Positions 1 to 6,095 of a stretch of 6,095 bases of DNA are shown piece by piece (the stretch's first letter is position 1; the number at the start of each line of letters is the position of its first letter). The DNA comes from Verrucomicrobiota bacterium (GTDB lineage: Bacteria > Verrucomicrobiota > Verrucomicrobiia > Opitutales > UBA2995), in assembly GCA_027297085.1 (NCBI GenBank), contig JAPUIL010000217.1:1-6095 (forward strand), given 5' to 3'. The notes below the pieces were generated by a model. That model did not search any database. It was not told the DNA's origin and was given only the letters and a program-made list of their open reading frames with translations. Position numbers and translations under genes: made by a program.

Positions 1-267
1 ATGATGAAACAGATGGGCGGGAAAAAAATCGGTTCCGAAAAATTCCTGGGTAAACCAACCGATATCTGGGAAATCAAACAAATGGGTACCAAATCCTGGG
101 TTTGGAAAGGCGTTCCCTTAAAAAGCGAATTAAATATGATGGGCATGAATATAAACATTGTGGCGACGAAAATTTCTGAAAACTTTGATAAGAGCAAATT
201 AGAACGTCCGAAAAACATTGATTACAGGGATATAAGTGAAATGATGAAAAGTTTCAAAACAAATTAA
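1..267 (+). CDS. C-terminal part of a DUF4412-like protein (5' end outside window)
   Basis: The reading frame is open from the first base and stops at TAA 265-267, giving 88 visible residues. The ATG ATG at the window edge is probably internal: no ribosome binding site can be seen, and the product begins inside what looks like a Met/Lys-rich domain. The pattern 'GSEKFLGKPTDIWEIKQMGT', then a 'WVWKG(V)PLKSE' segment and 'NMMGMNINIVATKI', resembles the C-terminal half of DUF4412-family proteins, which are typically small exported proteins of unknown function. These have a conserved 'G.e...Gk.c.vyeik...ki..WkgipLk.e.nmmG' core followed by a tail with a 'f..P..i.y' turn, here 'LERPKNIDY'. That assignment is from memory of the family. 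No catalytic motif is visible. The coding sequence is A+T-richer than the RHS gene downstream, and the hairpin between them suggests a separate transcription unit, so a functional link to the RHS gene is not supported. Confidence 0.75.
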   Translation: MMKQMGGKKIGSEKFLGKPTDIWEIKQMGTKSWVWKGVPLKSELNMMGMNINIVATKISENFDKSKLERPKNIDYRDISEMMKSFKTN

Positions 268-275
268 TTGTCCTC

Positions 276-307
276 ACCCTCCCGGGGTTGGGAACCTTCG
301 GGAGGGT
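276..307 (+). terminator. GC-rich hairpin after the DUF4412-like gene
   Basis: A perfect 9-bp stem, ACCCTCCCG (276-284) with CGGGAGGGT (299-307), encloses a second 4-bp stem, GGTT (286-289) with AACC (293-296), around a GGG loop. It starts 8 bases after the stop codon, as expected for a transcription terminator. The downstream side is only ATTCC, with no proper U tract, so it is not a canonical intrinsic terminator. It may work with Rho or protect the 3' end. It separates the upstream gene from the RHS gene. Confidence 0.6.
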
Positions 308-401
308 ATTCCAGCAAACCATTGCTTTTTATCTGCGAATTTTGTAACATATAACAACAAGCCAGCTAACCATTCACAATTTCCCGATATTCTTTCACAT
401 T

Positions 402-409
402 AGGGGAGG
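402..409 (+). promoter_or_regulatory. Ribosome binding site of the RHS gene
   Basis: AGGGGAGG lies 5 bases upstream of the ATG at 415, a strong Shine-Dalgarno match. The encoded N-terminus immediately reads as a signal peptide, which supports this start. The rest of the 147-base intergenic region is A+T-rich and shows only weak promoter-like hexamers. Confidence 0.8.
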
Positions 410-414
410 AAAAA

Positions 415-3400
415 ATGACAAGCCGTTCATTCAAATCGAGCTTTGTTTATATTTTCTTTTGCAACTTACTACCCTTATTTTTTCTTACCGCTCTTAATGC
501 CCAAACCTACCGCGCCACCCTGCTCACCCATCCAGACGGATTCTTCCTCGCGGTGGCACTCAACAACAACGACCAGATAGCTGGGACCTTATCAAAACCA
601 GATGGTTCATTCCATGCGCTGCTTCGAGAAGAGAACGGCCGATTCATTGAACTTCCCGAATTAGGTGGAAATCGGAGCGCCGCCTTCGGCATGAACGACT
701 TAGGACATGTAGTTGGCTTTACAGTAGATGCCAATGGTTTAAATCATTCAGGGGTATGGAATGGCGGATTCACGGAACTGGGTGTACCCACTGGCGGCAG
801 CGGGGTACCGACACTCGTGGATATCAATAATCAAGGGGTGGCAACAGGGTTTTATTTTGATGGTAACGGGTTCGTTCATGCGGCGGTCTGGGATGCCAAC
901 GGCATGGTACAAACTTTGCCAGAACTCCCGGGCGATGAAAGCTATGCTAATGCCATTAACGAGGACGGTCAAATTGTCGGTGCGTCCGCAGTGGATGGAA
1001 CATCATTCCACGCTACTCTTTGGCAACCGAATGGCGGCATGACCCAATTCAGCCCGCTCAATAAGAATCAAAGTGCGGCGTATCAAATCATCGATCTCGG
1101 TACCTTGGGTGGTCCCGTAAGCGAGGCGCTCGATATTAATAACTCAGGCCAGGTAGTTGGCGATGCAGACGCCGATGGTCAAATTTTCCATGCCTTCTTT
1201 TGGGAAGATGGTCAGATGACTGACCTCGATCCCAACTATCCATTCAATAGCATTGCTTTAGGCATTAACGATCATGGGGTGGTTGTGGGAAGTTTGCAAC
1301 TAGCCGCTGGTTCAAATTCTCAGAGGAGGGACTCCAAAGCTATCCGCCGTCCATATGCAGTGAACGCACTATTAAGTGATCCTTTAATTAAACTCAGCTT
1401 TGGCTTGGGTGGGGGGTTTACTTTCCGCATCGGCATCGATGACCAAATGAAAGCGATAGATGATTGGACGCCAGAGGGTACTCCTTCAGTATTCAGCGCG
1501 CTTTACATAATAGACGAGGGCAATATACTAGCTGAGACTGGGCCTAATATTGACGATGAAAAGGTTAGTTTAACTAAAGACCCTAGCCGCGATGAAACTT
1601 TCGCGAATACTTCGTCGCAATCTGAGAATACCGCTGAGCCCGTGAATTTATTTACGGGTGAGCTTTTTTCAAGCGAACCGGTTGACCTTTTCCTTGGCGG
1701 TCCCATGCCCCTCTTCTTCCAGCGCTATTATGCCTCTATGCTCATTCAAGATGGCAATATTCAAAGCGCTCTGAGTAACAACTGGCTGCACAATTTTGAT
1801 TGGCAGCTAACGCGCTTTGGAGAAAATTTTATCGAAGTCCTCACTAATCGCGGACGCCTCATCTTGTTTGAAAAAGTTGACAACACGTGGGAACTGCGAG
1901 GACGCCAGGACATACCGTTTCAACTGGTGGAAAGCGGTGCAGAATTCATTCTGGGAGACCCACGCAGCAATCGCTTATTCACATTTGACAGCTCCGGGAA
2001 ATTGATCAAGATTGAGGACGGCAAAGGCAACGTCCATACCCTGACCTACAACGGCGACCAACTGACTCAGGTCCTCGACGGACTGGGACGAACTCTCACG
2101 TTCTCCTATGACGGTAACGACCACCTGATGAGCGTGAGCGATGGCACACGCTCCATCCTGTTCGACTACAGCGGCGACAACCTAATCAGTTTTAGCGACG
2201 CCGAGGGAAATGCGACAACTTACAGCTATGACGACGCGCATCCTATACCAGGTTTGTTGACCGCCAAAACCCTGCCCGAAGGCAATGTACCCTTTTCTCA
2301 AACCTATGATGATAACGGCAGGGTCATTAGACAAACAGACGCTCAAAACAACACCTTCACCTTTGCCTACAACGAAATGGCCAGCGGAGCAAGCACGAAA
2401 GGAAGTGCAATTGCCTTCTCGCAGAACATGATTGAAACCATCATGACCGACCCCCTCGGCAATACCGAATTATTTATTCACAACGAAAAGGCAGAGAACC
2501 TTTCTTTCACAGACCAGGTCGGTCAGGTCATTACCCTGGGCTATGACAACAGCGGCCGGCGCAACAGCCTTACCGACCGACTGGGTGCGATCACGACCTA
2601 CGACTTTCACGGTCCCAGCGGCCGAAGTGCGGCCATCAATAATGCCGATGGCACTACCATGAATTTTGGTTATCTTGCCAGAACAGTCAAGGGTATTCAA
2701 TTGTATGACCTTACCAGCGTCACCCTTGCCGATGGCACCTCGGAAGTATATGGGTACGATGCCGCGGGGAACCTGACCAGCGTCACCGATCGTGCTGGAC
2801 ATATTACAACCTACACGTACAACAACAGCGGACAGGTTCTGACAGCGAGCAATCCTGAAGGTGGGGTAACGACCATCACCCACAATAACGACGGCAACGT
2901 AGCCTCGCTTGAGGACCCTTCTGGCAATAAAACAACGTTTTCATATGACGGTCTCGGAAGGAGAACCGGCATCACCTATCTCGACGGCAGTCAGGAATCC
3001 TTTACGTACGATATGCGGGACCTGGTGACCAGTCGCACAGACGAGCGCGGCAACACCACAGCATTTGGTTATGACGCAAACGGCAATCTCACCAGCCGTG
3101 CCGACCCGCTGGGTCATACGACCACCTATGCTTACGATGGCATGGAACGACTCATTTCGGAAACCGATCCCCTCGGCCATTCTGCCACCCGAACTTACGA
3201 TGAGCTGGGTCGATTGCAAAGCTGGACGAACCGCAACAACAATACCTTCGCACTCAACTATGATGTGCGGAGCAGACTGACATCGATGGTCGATCCCAAG
3301 GGCAATGCCTGGCAGAGAGCGTTTGATGATGAAGGGATTGTGGTCTCTGTAACTGACCCGCTGGGTGCGACGCGAACGTTTATAACCGACGCTCTGGGTC

Positions 3401-5475
3401 GGATCAAGGGGAGTACCAGCATGCTTGGCAATGGAGTGAACCTGACGCGAGATGCTGTCACGCGCATTACAAGCGTCCAGGATCCTGCCGGTAACACCAC
3501 TGGGATCACTTATGAGGCTCGCGGTCTTCCCTCGAGCATCACGCTGCCGGATGGGAGCACCACCACATACATGCACAATGGCCTGGGGCAAATCACGCGC
3601 GCCACTGACACAAACGGACATGTATGGCAACGGCAGTACGATAGCCATGGACGCTTAACCTCCCTGACCGATCCATTGGAAAACTCTGCAATACTCACTT
3701 ATGATGACCGCAACCGGGTCTCGCGCGTGACACTGCCTGGCGGATTGGGAACTGTGGATGTCGGTTATGACGCTGCCGGGAATACCATCAGTCTGCAATA
3801 CTCCGATGGCAGCTCTTTCAACTTTACCTATGATCCTCTGAATCGTGTTACAACAGCTGACAATGTTTCCTTCACGTATGATCCTAACGGCAGAATCACA
3901 GAAAGCAACGGGCTGAGTTGCATCCGCGATGCCGATGGCCGCATCATCAGTATGACTCTGGAATCCGGCAAGGCTGTCACTTATGCCTATGATGGTGGCA
4001 ACCTTGTGACAGAGATAACCGACTGGCTGGGCGGCGAAATCACGCTGAGCTATGATGCAGCCGGCCGGTTTCAGAGTATTGCCAGACCGAATGGTGTCAC
4101 CACTGCGTTTACCTACGACACAGAAAACGGTATTACCAGCATTACGGAGGGTGAGCTTTCCAGCATAACATTAAATCGAGACCAGCGCGGATTCACTACT
4201 ACAGCCGAACGGGACTTACCCCTGCAGCCAGTTTTGGTCCAATCTGTCACGGGATTCGAATATGATGCAGCCTCGCAGATCGAAGGGTACAGCTACGATG
4301 CCTTAGGACGGCGCACGAAAGACGACGCGCGCGATTACACCTGGGACCTGGCGTCCCGCCTGACCAGGTATACCGAAGATGGCATTACGGTTGATTTCAC
4401 TTACGACGGGTTCGGTAGACGGCTCTCGCGTATCGAAAGTGGGACAACACACGAGTATGTCTGGAATGACGCCTTGAGCCTCCCGTCGATCAGCGTCCTG
4501 CGTCAGAATGGCGTCGACGTGCGTTACTTCATCCACACTCCCGATGGGATTTTGCTCTACAGCATTGAAGCGAGTGACGATAGCCGCCGCTTCTATCATT
4601 TCGACGAAATGGGCAATACGCTCTTTCTTACCGATGACAACGGCGAAGTCATTGCCAGCTATGCGTATTCTCCATTCGGACTCCTGGTCGCCGAAGAAAG
4701 CAGTGTGGAGAATATCTTTACCTGGCAAGGGGCGTTAGGCGTTATCCGTGAAGGTGATAGCGACCTTTACGAACTGCGAGCTCGCTACTACGATGGTGTC
4801 GACGGCAGTTTCATCTCGCGCGATCCAGTCGCGGGTTTGACGGCCAACAACATCAATCCCTATCGATATGCTTTTGGAAATCCGTTGCAATTCGTAGATC
4901 CGACCGGGTTAGAGGGATCCTACGTCCGCGAAACAGAGAATCGGATAGGCAGGCGCATGAGAGACGAGCGCGAAAAAACGCGTAAATGGTTGGAGGATGT
5001 GAACAGTCCGGACTACTGGGATCGACAGCGGGAGGAGGCAAAGAGCCTACGCGAAGCAGCCAGACGAGCGCGCAAGCAACGCGAGCGCCGCCCCGATTCT
5101 GCTGGCGAATCGAAAGGAGTGGCCCCTGAGCCGTCGTCGCCTCCTCGAGGTCCCGGGGGGCATGTCGGTCTGACGTTAGACGGTTGTCCGGTGTGTAACC
5201 CGTCGCCACCACCGCCGGCACCAGTCGATGGCAGGGGAACTGGACCGTCAGTTGTACCATCGGGCGGTGCGGCAGACGGCGGCGCAACACAGCCTCCGCC
5301 ACCACCACAGGCGCCCGGAAAGCCGCCCAATATCACGCCGCCAAAAGGCACGCAAGCTCCTCCGGTAAATCCTCCGGTGCCGCCCAGGCGGAAGCGCGGA
5401 ACGGGACAGTACCTACCCGACGCAATCCGCGATTTCTGGGAGTATTTTACCGTCTTTGACGACTATCGATATTAA
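415..5475 (+). CDS. Secreted HAF-repeat / RHS (YD-repeat) giant protein with a proline-rich C-terminal tip
   Basis: A 1686-residue protein. Residues 1-29 form a signal peptide: a basic start, a hydrophobic core around 10-27, and probable cleavage after LNA. Residues 30-375 carry HAF-family repeats built on (I/M)N-x2-G-x-(V/I)-x-G. Residues 376-406 are a polar linker. Residues 408-482 match DUF6531, with 'PVNLFTGELF', 'F.QRYY' and 'NNWLHNFDWQL', the usual entry module of RHS proteins. Residues 523 to about 1392 hold roughly 40 YD units. Residues 1393-1499 are the RHS-associated core: FDEMGN, ELRARYY, SRDP, PYRYAFGNP and the terminal DPTGL. Residues 1500-1686 are a variable tip. By analogy with TccC and Rhs proteins the YD region should form a hollow beta-shell, and the core aspartates D1470 and D1495 could cut after L1499. 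I recognise no toxin, lipobox or T9SS sorting domain. The gene probably forms an operon with the next one (46-base gap). The class call is secure; a role as toxin, adhesin or carrier is not settled. Confidence 0.95.
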   Translation: MTSRSFKSSFVYIFFCNLLPLFFLTALNAQTYRATLLTHPDGFFLAVALNNNDQIAGTLSKPDGSFHALLREENGRFIELPELGGNRSAAFGMNDLGHVVGFTVDANGLNHSGVWNGGFTELGVPTGGSGVPTLVDINNQGVATGFYFDGNGFVHAAVWDANGMVQTLPELPGDESYANAINEDGQIVGASAVDGTSFHATLWQPNGGMTQFSPLNKNQSAAYQIIDLGTLGGPVSEALDINNSGQVVGDADADGQIFHAFFWEDGQMTDLDPNYPFNSIALGINDHGVVVGSLQLAAGSNSQRRDSKAIRRPYAVNALLSDPLIKLSFGLGGGFTFRIGIDDQMKAIDDWTPEGTPSVFSALYIIDEGNILAETGPNIDDEKVSLTKDPSRDETFANTSSQSENTAEPVNLFTGELFSSEPVDLFLGGPMPLFFQRYYASMLIQDGNIQSALSNNWLHNFDWQLTRFGENFIEVLTNRGRLILFEKVDNTWELRGRQDIPFQLVESGAEFILGDPRSNRLFTFDSSGKLIKIEDGKGNVHTLTYNGDQLTQVLDGLGRTLTFSYDGNDHLMSVSDGTRSILFDYSGDNLISFSDAEGNATTYSYDDAHPIPGLLTAKTLPEGNVPFSQTYDDNGRVIRQTDAQNNTFTFAYNEMASGASTKGSAIAFSQNMIETIMTDPLGNTELFIHNEKAENLSFTDQVGQVITLGYDNSGRRNSLTDRLGAITTYDFHGPSGRSAAINNADGTTMNFGYLARTVKGIQLYDLTSVTLADGTSEVYGYDAAGNLTSVTDRAGHITTYTYNNSGQVLTASNPEGGVTTITHNNDGNVASLEDPSGNKTTFSYDGLGRRTGITYLDGSQESFTYDMRDLVTSRTDERGNTTAFGYDANGNLTSRADPLGHTTTYAYDGMERLISETDPLGHSATRTYDELGRLQSWTNRNNNTFALNYDVRSRLTSMVDPKGNAWQRAFDDEGIVVSVTDPLGATRTFITDALGRIKGSTSMLGNGVNLTRDAVTRITSVQDPAGNTTGITYEARGLPSSITLPDGSTTTYMHNGLGQITRATDTNGHVWQRQYDSHGRLTSLTDPLENSAILTYDDRNRVSRVTLPGGLGTVDVGYDAAGNTISLQYSDGSSFNFTYDPLNRVTTADNVSFTYDPNGRITESNGLSCIRDADGRIISMTLESGKAVTYAYDGGNLVTEITDWLGGEITLSYDAAGRFQSIARPNGVTTAFTYDTENGITSITEGELSSITLNRDQRGFTTTAERDLPLQPVLVQSVTGFEYDAASQIEGYSYDALGRRTKDDARDYTWDLASRLTRYTEDGITVDFTYDGFGRRLSRIESGTTHEYVWNDALSLPSISVLRQNGVDVRYFIHTPDGILLYSIEASDDSRRFYHFDEMGNTLFLTDDNGEVIASYAYSPFGLLVAEESSVENIFTWQGALGVIREGDSDLYELRARYYDGVDGSFISRDPVAGLTANNINPYRYAFGNPLQFVDPTGLEGSYVRETENRIGRRMRDEREKTRKWLEDVNSPDYWDRQREEAKSLREAARRARKQRERRPDSAGESKGVAPEPSSPPRGPGGHVGLTLDGCPVCNPSPPPPAPVDGRGTGPSVVPSGGAADGGATQPPPPPQAPGKPPNITPPKGTQAPPVNPPVPPRRKRGTGQYLPDAIRDFWEYFTVFDDYRY
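502..1539 (+). repeat. HAF-family extracellular repeats (six clear, one degenerate)
   Basis: This covers residues 30-375 of the RHS protein. The hallmark decapeptide ends at residue 57 (LNNNDQIAG, degenerate), 101 (GMNDLGHVVG), 145 (DINNQGVATG), 189 (AINEDGQIVG), 249 (DINNSGQVVG) and 292 (GINDHGVVVG). A worn seventh copy ends near 349 (GIDDQMKAID). Spacing is 44, 44, 44, 60, 43 and 57 residues. Most units also carry the family's 'HA..W...G.....L' half (HALLREENG, HSGVWNGG, HAAVWDANG, HATLWQPNG, HAFFWEDG), which gives HAF its name. Six or seven blade-like units suggest a beta-propeller, but that is inference. The repeats probably act outside the cytoplasm as a binding or scaffolding head. Confidence 0.88.
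1636..1860 (+). other. DUF6531 module (RHS entry domain) within the RHS gene
   Basis: Residues 408-482. The order 'EPVNLFTGELF' (408-418), 'DLFLGGPMPLFFQRYY' (424-439) and 'SNNWLHNFDWQL' (454-465) follows the usual 'dPVn..tGe......D..lpg..pL...R.Y.s.......G.gW...y...l' pattern of DUF6531. This domain normally sits just before the YD repeats of RHS toxins and related shells. It marks the true start of the RHS part and shows that the HAF block is an added N-terminal head. Confidence 0.85.
2749..3693 (+). repeat. Fifteen consecutive 21-residue (63-base) YD repeats
   Basis: Residues 779-1093 divide exactly into fifteen units of 21 residues without insertion or deletion, from 'YGYDAAGNLTSVTDRAGHITT' (written here without its last residue: YGYDAAGNLTSVTDRAGHIT) to 'RQYDSHGRLTSLTDPLENSA'. 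The consensus is (F/Y)-x-Y-D-x2-G-R-L-x-S-x-T-D-P-x-G-N-x-T-T. The flanking units, at residues 523-778 and from 1094 to about 1392, are also YD repeats but vary from 11 to more than 30 residues. At the DNA level the units are well diverged, so this is an old protein array and not a recent tandem expansion. In RHS proteins such units form the spiral beta-sheet wall of the shell. Confidence 0.9.
4591..4911 (+). other. RHS-associated core with probable self-cleavage residues
   Basis: Residues 1393-1499 fit the RHS repeat-associated core: FDEMGNTLFLTD, ASYAYSPFG, DLYELRARYYDG, GSFISRDPVAGL, NPYRYAFGNP and FVDPTGL. In characterised RHS and TccC proteins two aspartates in the 'RDP' and 'DPxGL' motifs form an aspartyl-protease-like site that releases the C-terminal tip after the Leu. 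Their counterparts here are D1470 and D1495, 25 residues apart, and the predicted cut is after L1499. The match is direct from sequence; cleavage itself is inferred. Confidence 0.85.
4912..5472 (+). other. Variable C-terminal tip of the RHS protein, function unknown
   Basis: Residues 1500-1686 follow the core. Residues 1503-1560 are Arg/Glu-rich and look like a charged helix or coiled coil. Residues 1570-1660 are low-complexity and proline-rich, with several runs of three to five prolines, and contain one CxxC (C1591, C1594) just before the largest run. The last 25 residues are a basic RRKRG stretch followed by an aromatic-acidic end (DFWEYFTVFDDYRY). I recognise no nuclease, deaminase, ADP-ribosyltransferase or other toxin motif. 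The DNA is strongly G+C-rich: 203 of 300 bases by hand count over 5101-5400, against about 40% in parts of the HAF region and of the downstream gene. Confidence 0.7.
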
Positions 5476-5510
5476 ATAGAGCCTTTAGGTCTTTTTGATA
5501 TTTTTAATAT

Positions 5511-5515
5511 GGAGG
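5511..5515 (+). promoter_or_regulatory. Ribosome binding site that fixes the start of the T9SS cargo gene
   Basis: GGAGG lies 6 bases before the ATG at 5522. It decides between this ATG and an in-frame TTG at 5495, which would add nine residues but has no Shine-Dalgarno sequence at a useful distance. The ATG also places the Lys-containing n-region of the signal peptide exactly at the N-terminus. Confidence 0.8.
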
Positions 5516-5521
5516 TTTAAC

Positions 5522-6049
5522 ATGAAGTTTATCGCGAACTCTCTAATCGCTATTGTGATAGCTATCGCTGGCATTTCCAGATCTACCGCTGGGGAAACCT
5601 ACGAATACGATGCCCAAGGTCGGCTCACCACGGTTACCTACAGCGACTCCATGAGCATCACCTACACCTACGACAACAACGGCAACATTTTATCCATTGT
5701 CGTCGCGACAGATGTTGGCACGGGTGTCGAGGATCAGGAAAATGACCTGCTGCCGAAGGTTTTTGCCCTGGCACAAAATTATCCCAATCCTTTTAATCCC
5801 TCCACTCAGATCAAGTATCAATTGCCGGTCGCTGCTCAAGTCAGGCTTACCATCTACAACATGCTGGGTCGAAAGGTACGGACTTTGATTGACGATGAAA
5901 AGCCTGCAGGGTTTTACACTATTCAATGGGACGGTGTGAATGACCGTGGCGTGCAAGCGGCATCCGGACTTTACTTTTACCGGATAGCGTCCACAGGCGT
6001 TGCCGGACAATCTTTTGTGGTGACAAAAAAAATGCTTTTGCTCAAATAA
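5522..6049 (+). CDS. Small secreted YD-repeat protein with T9SS type A sorting domain
   Basis: A 175-residue protein. Residues 1-23 are a signal peptide (MKF, then a hydrophobic core 'SLIAIVIAIAG', with probable cleavage after STA). Residues 25-60 hold two YD motifs, 'YEYDAQGRLTTVTY' and 'YTYDNNGNILSI', the same unit type as in the upstream RHS protein. A short acidic linker (64-78) follows. Residues 81-175 are a T9SS type A C-terminal sorting domain: QNYPNPFNPST, 'LTIYNMLGRKVRTL', 'AGFYTIQWDG', 'SGLYFYRI' and the terminal KKMLLLK. Such domains send Sec-exported proteins through the outer membrane and are usually removed when the cargo is attached or released. With the domain gone, only about 55 residues of mature protein would remain, which is very little cargo. 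The 46-base gap and common strand suggest an operon with the RHS gene. An anchor, plug or adaptor for the RHS shell is possible but unproven. Confidence 0.9.
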   Translation: MKFIANSLIAIVIAIAGISRSTAGETYEYDAQGRLTTVTYSDSMSITYTYDNNGNILSIVVATDVGTGVEDQENDLLPKVFALAQNYPNPFNPSTQIKYQLPVAAQVRLTIYNMLGRKVRTLIDDEKPAGFYTIQWDGVNDRGVQAASGLYFYRIASTGVAGQSFVVTKKMLLLK

Positions 6050-6095
6050 TCTTCATAGGTTTCTACCTAACGTTTGGCCTTTGTGGCGAGGAACT

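Noticed and set aside
322..355. Possible promoter for the RHS gene: TTGCTT (322-327) and TATAAC (350-355), or GAATTTTG (337-344) as a Bacteroidota-like TAnnTTTG -7 box
   Set aside because: The 22-base spacer is too long for a sigma-70 pair, and the -7-like box lacks its first T and a properly placed TTTG partner. A promoter is expected in this gap but cannot be placed.
454..468. Cys16 in the RHS signal sequence as a lipoprotein attachment site
   Set aside because: The preceding residues (YIFF) do not fit the L-x-(A/G)-C lipobox, and the hydrophobic core continues beyond the Cys to a normal signal peptidase I site.
2941..3648. A 235-codon open frame on the - strand, with other antisense frames across the YD region
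   Set aside because: It lies wholly inside the YD array in antisense. The repetitive, stop-poor 63-base pattern explains the open frame. The product shows no domain, and there is no ribosome binding site.
4853..5351. Two overlapping - strand open frames opposite the RHS tip
   Set aside because: They are opposite G+C-rich proline codons, which read as glycine-, alanine- or arginine-rich frames in antisense. The + strand frame is continuous with the RHS core and ends just before a good ribosome binding site.
5481..5509. Small CCTTTAGG hairpin followed by T-rich sequence between the RHS and T9SS cargo genes, as an internal terminator
   Set aside because: The stem is about 3 bp with a two-base loop, which would not form a stable hairpin. 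The T-rich stretch is probably just an A+T-rich spacer before the ribosome binding site.
5495..5521. Longer TTG start for the T9SS cargo gene
   Set aside because: No ribosome binding site precedes it, whereas the ATG at 5522 has GGAGG at 6-base spacing and gives a standard signal peptide.
6056..6069. Hairpin after the last gene (TAGGT, TTCT loop, ACCTA)
   Set aside because: The stem is only 5 bp with no U tract, too weak to call a terminator. The window ends soon after, so the true 3' end cannot be judged.

Overview
The window suggests a Gram-negative bacterium of the FCB superphylum: Bacteroidota, Ignavibacteriota, Calditrichota, or an uncultured relative such as KSB1. The main clue is the last gene. 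It ends in a textbook type IX secretion (T9SS) type A sorting domain with the NYPNPFNPST signature and a KKMLLLK end, a form common in Ignavibacteria, Calditrichota and candidate phyla. The strong GGAGG-type ribosome binding sites argue somewhat against core Bacteroidia. No species can be named.

Layout, all on the + strand. (1) 1-267: the 3' part of a small gene resembling DUF4412-type proteins, cut by the window edge and closed by a GC-rich hairpin at 276-307. (2) 415-5475: one giant gene for a secreted 1686-residue RHS/YD-repeat protein. In order it has a signal peptide, six or seven HAF-family repeats, a DUF6531 module, about 40 YD units, an intact RHS-associated core ending DPTGL, and an unusual 187-residue C-terminal tip. 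The tip is charged, then proline-rich, and has no toxin domain I recognise. (3) 5522-6049: 46 bases downstream, a 175-residue secreted protein with a signal peptide, about two YD motifs and a T9SS type A sorting domain.

How they may work together (inference): the giant protein should leave the cytoplasm by Sec and fold into an RHS shell that could hold its own cleaved C-terminal tip. It carries no T9SS sorting domain. The small neighbour has a sorting domain and little else beyond a scrap of YD sequence. The pair therefore looks like a possible two-part system, with the shell on one polypeptide and the outer-membrane sorting or anchoring tag on another. The small gene also sits where a polymorphic-toxin immunity gene would normally be, but it is predicted to be exported and does not look like an immunity protein. 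No RNA genes, CRISPR arrays, insertion sequences or origins were seen.
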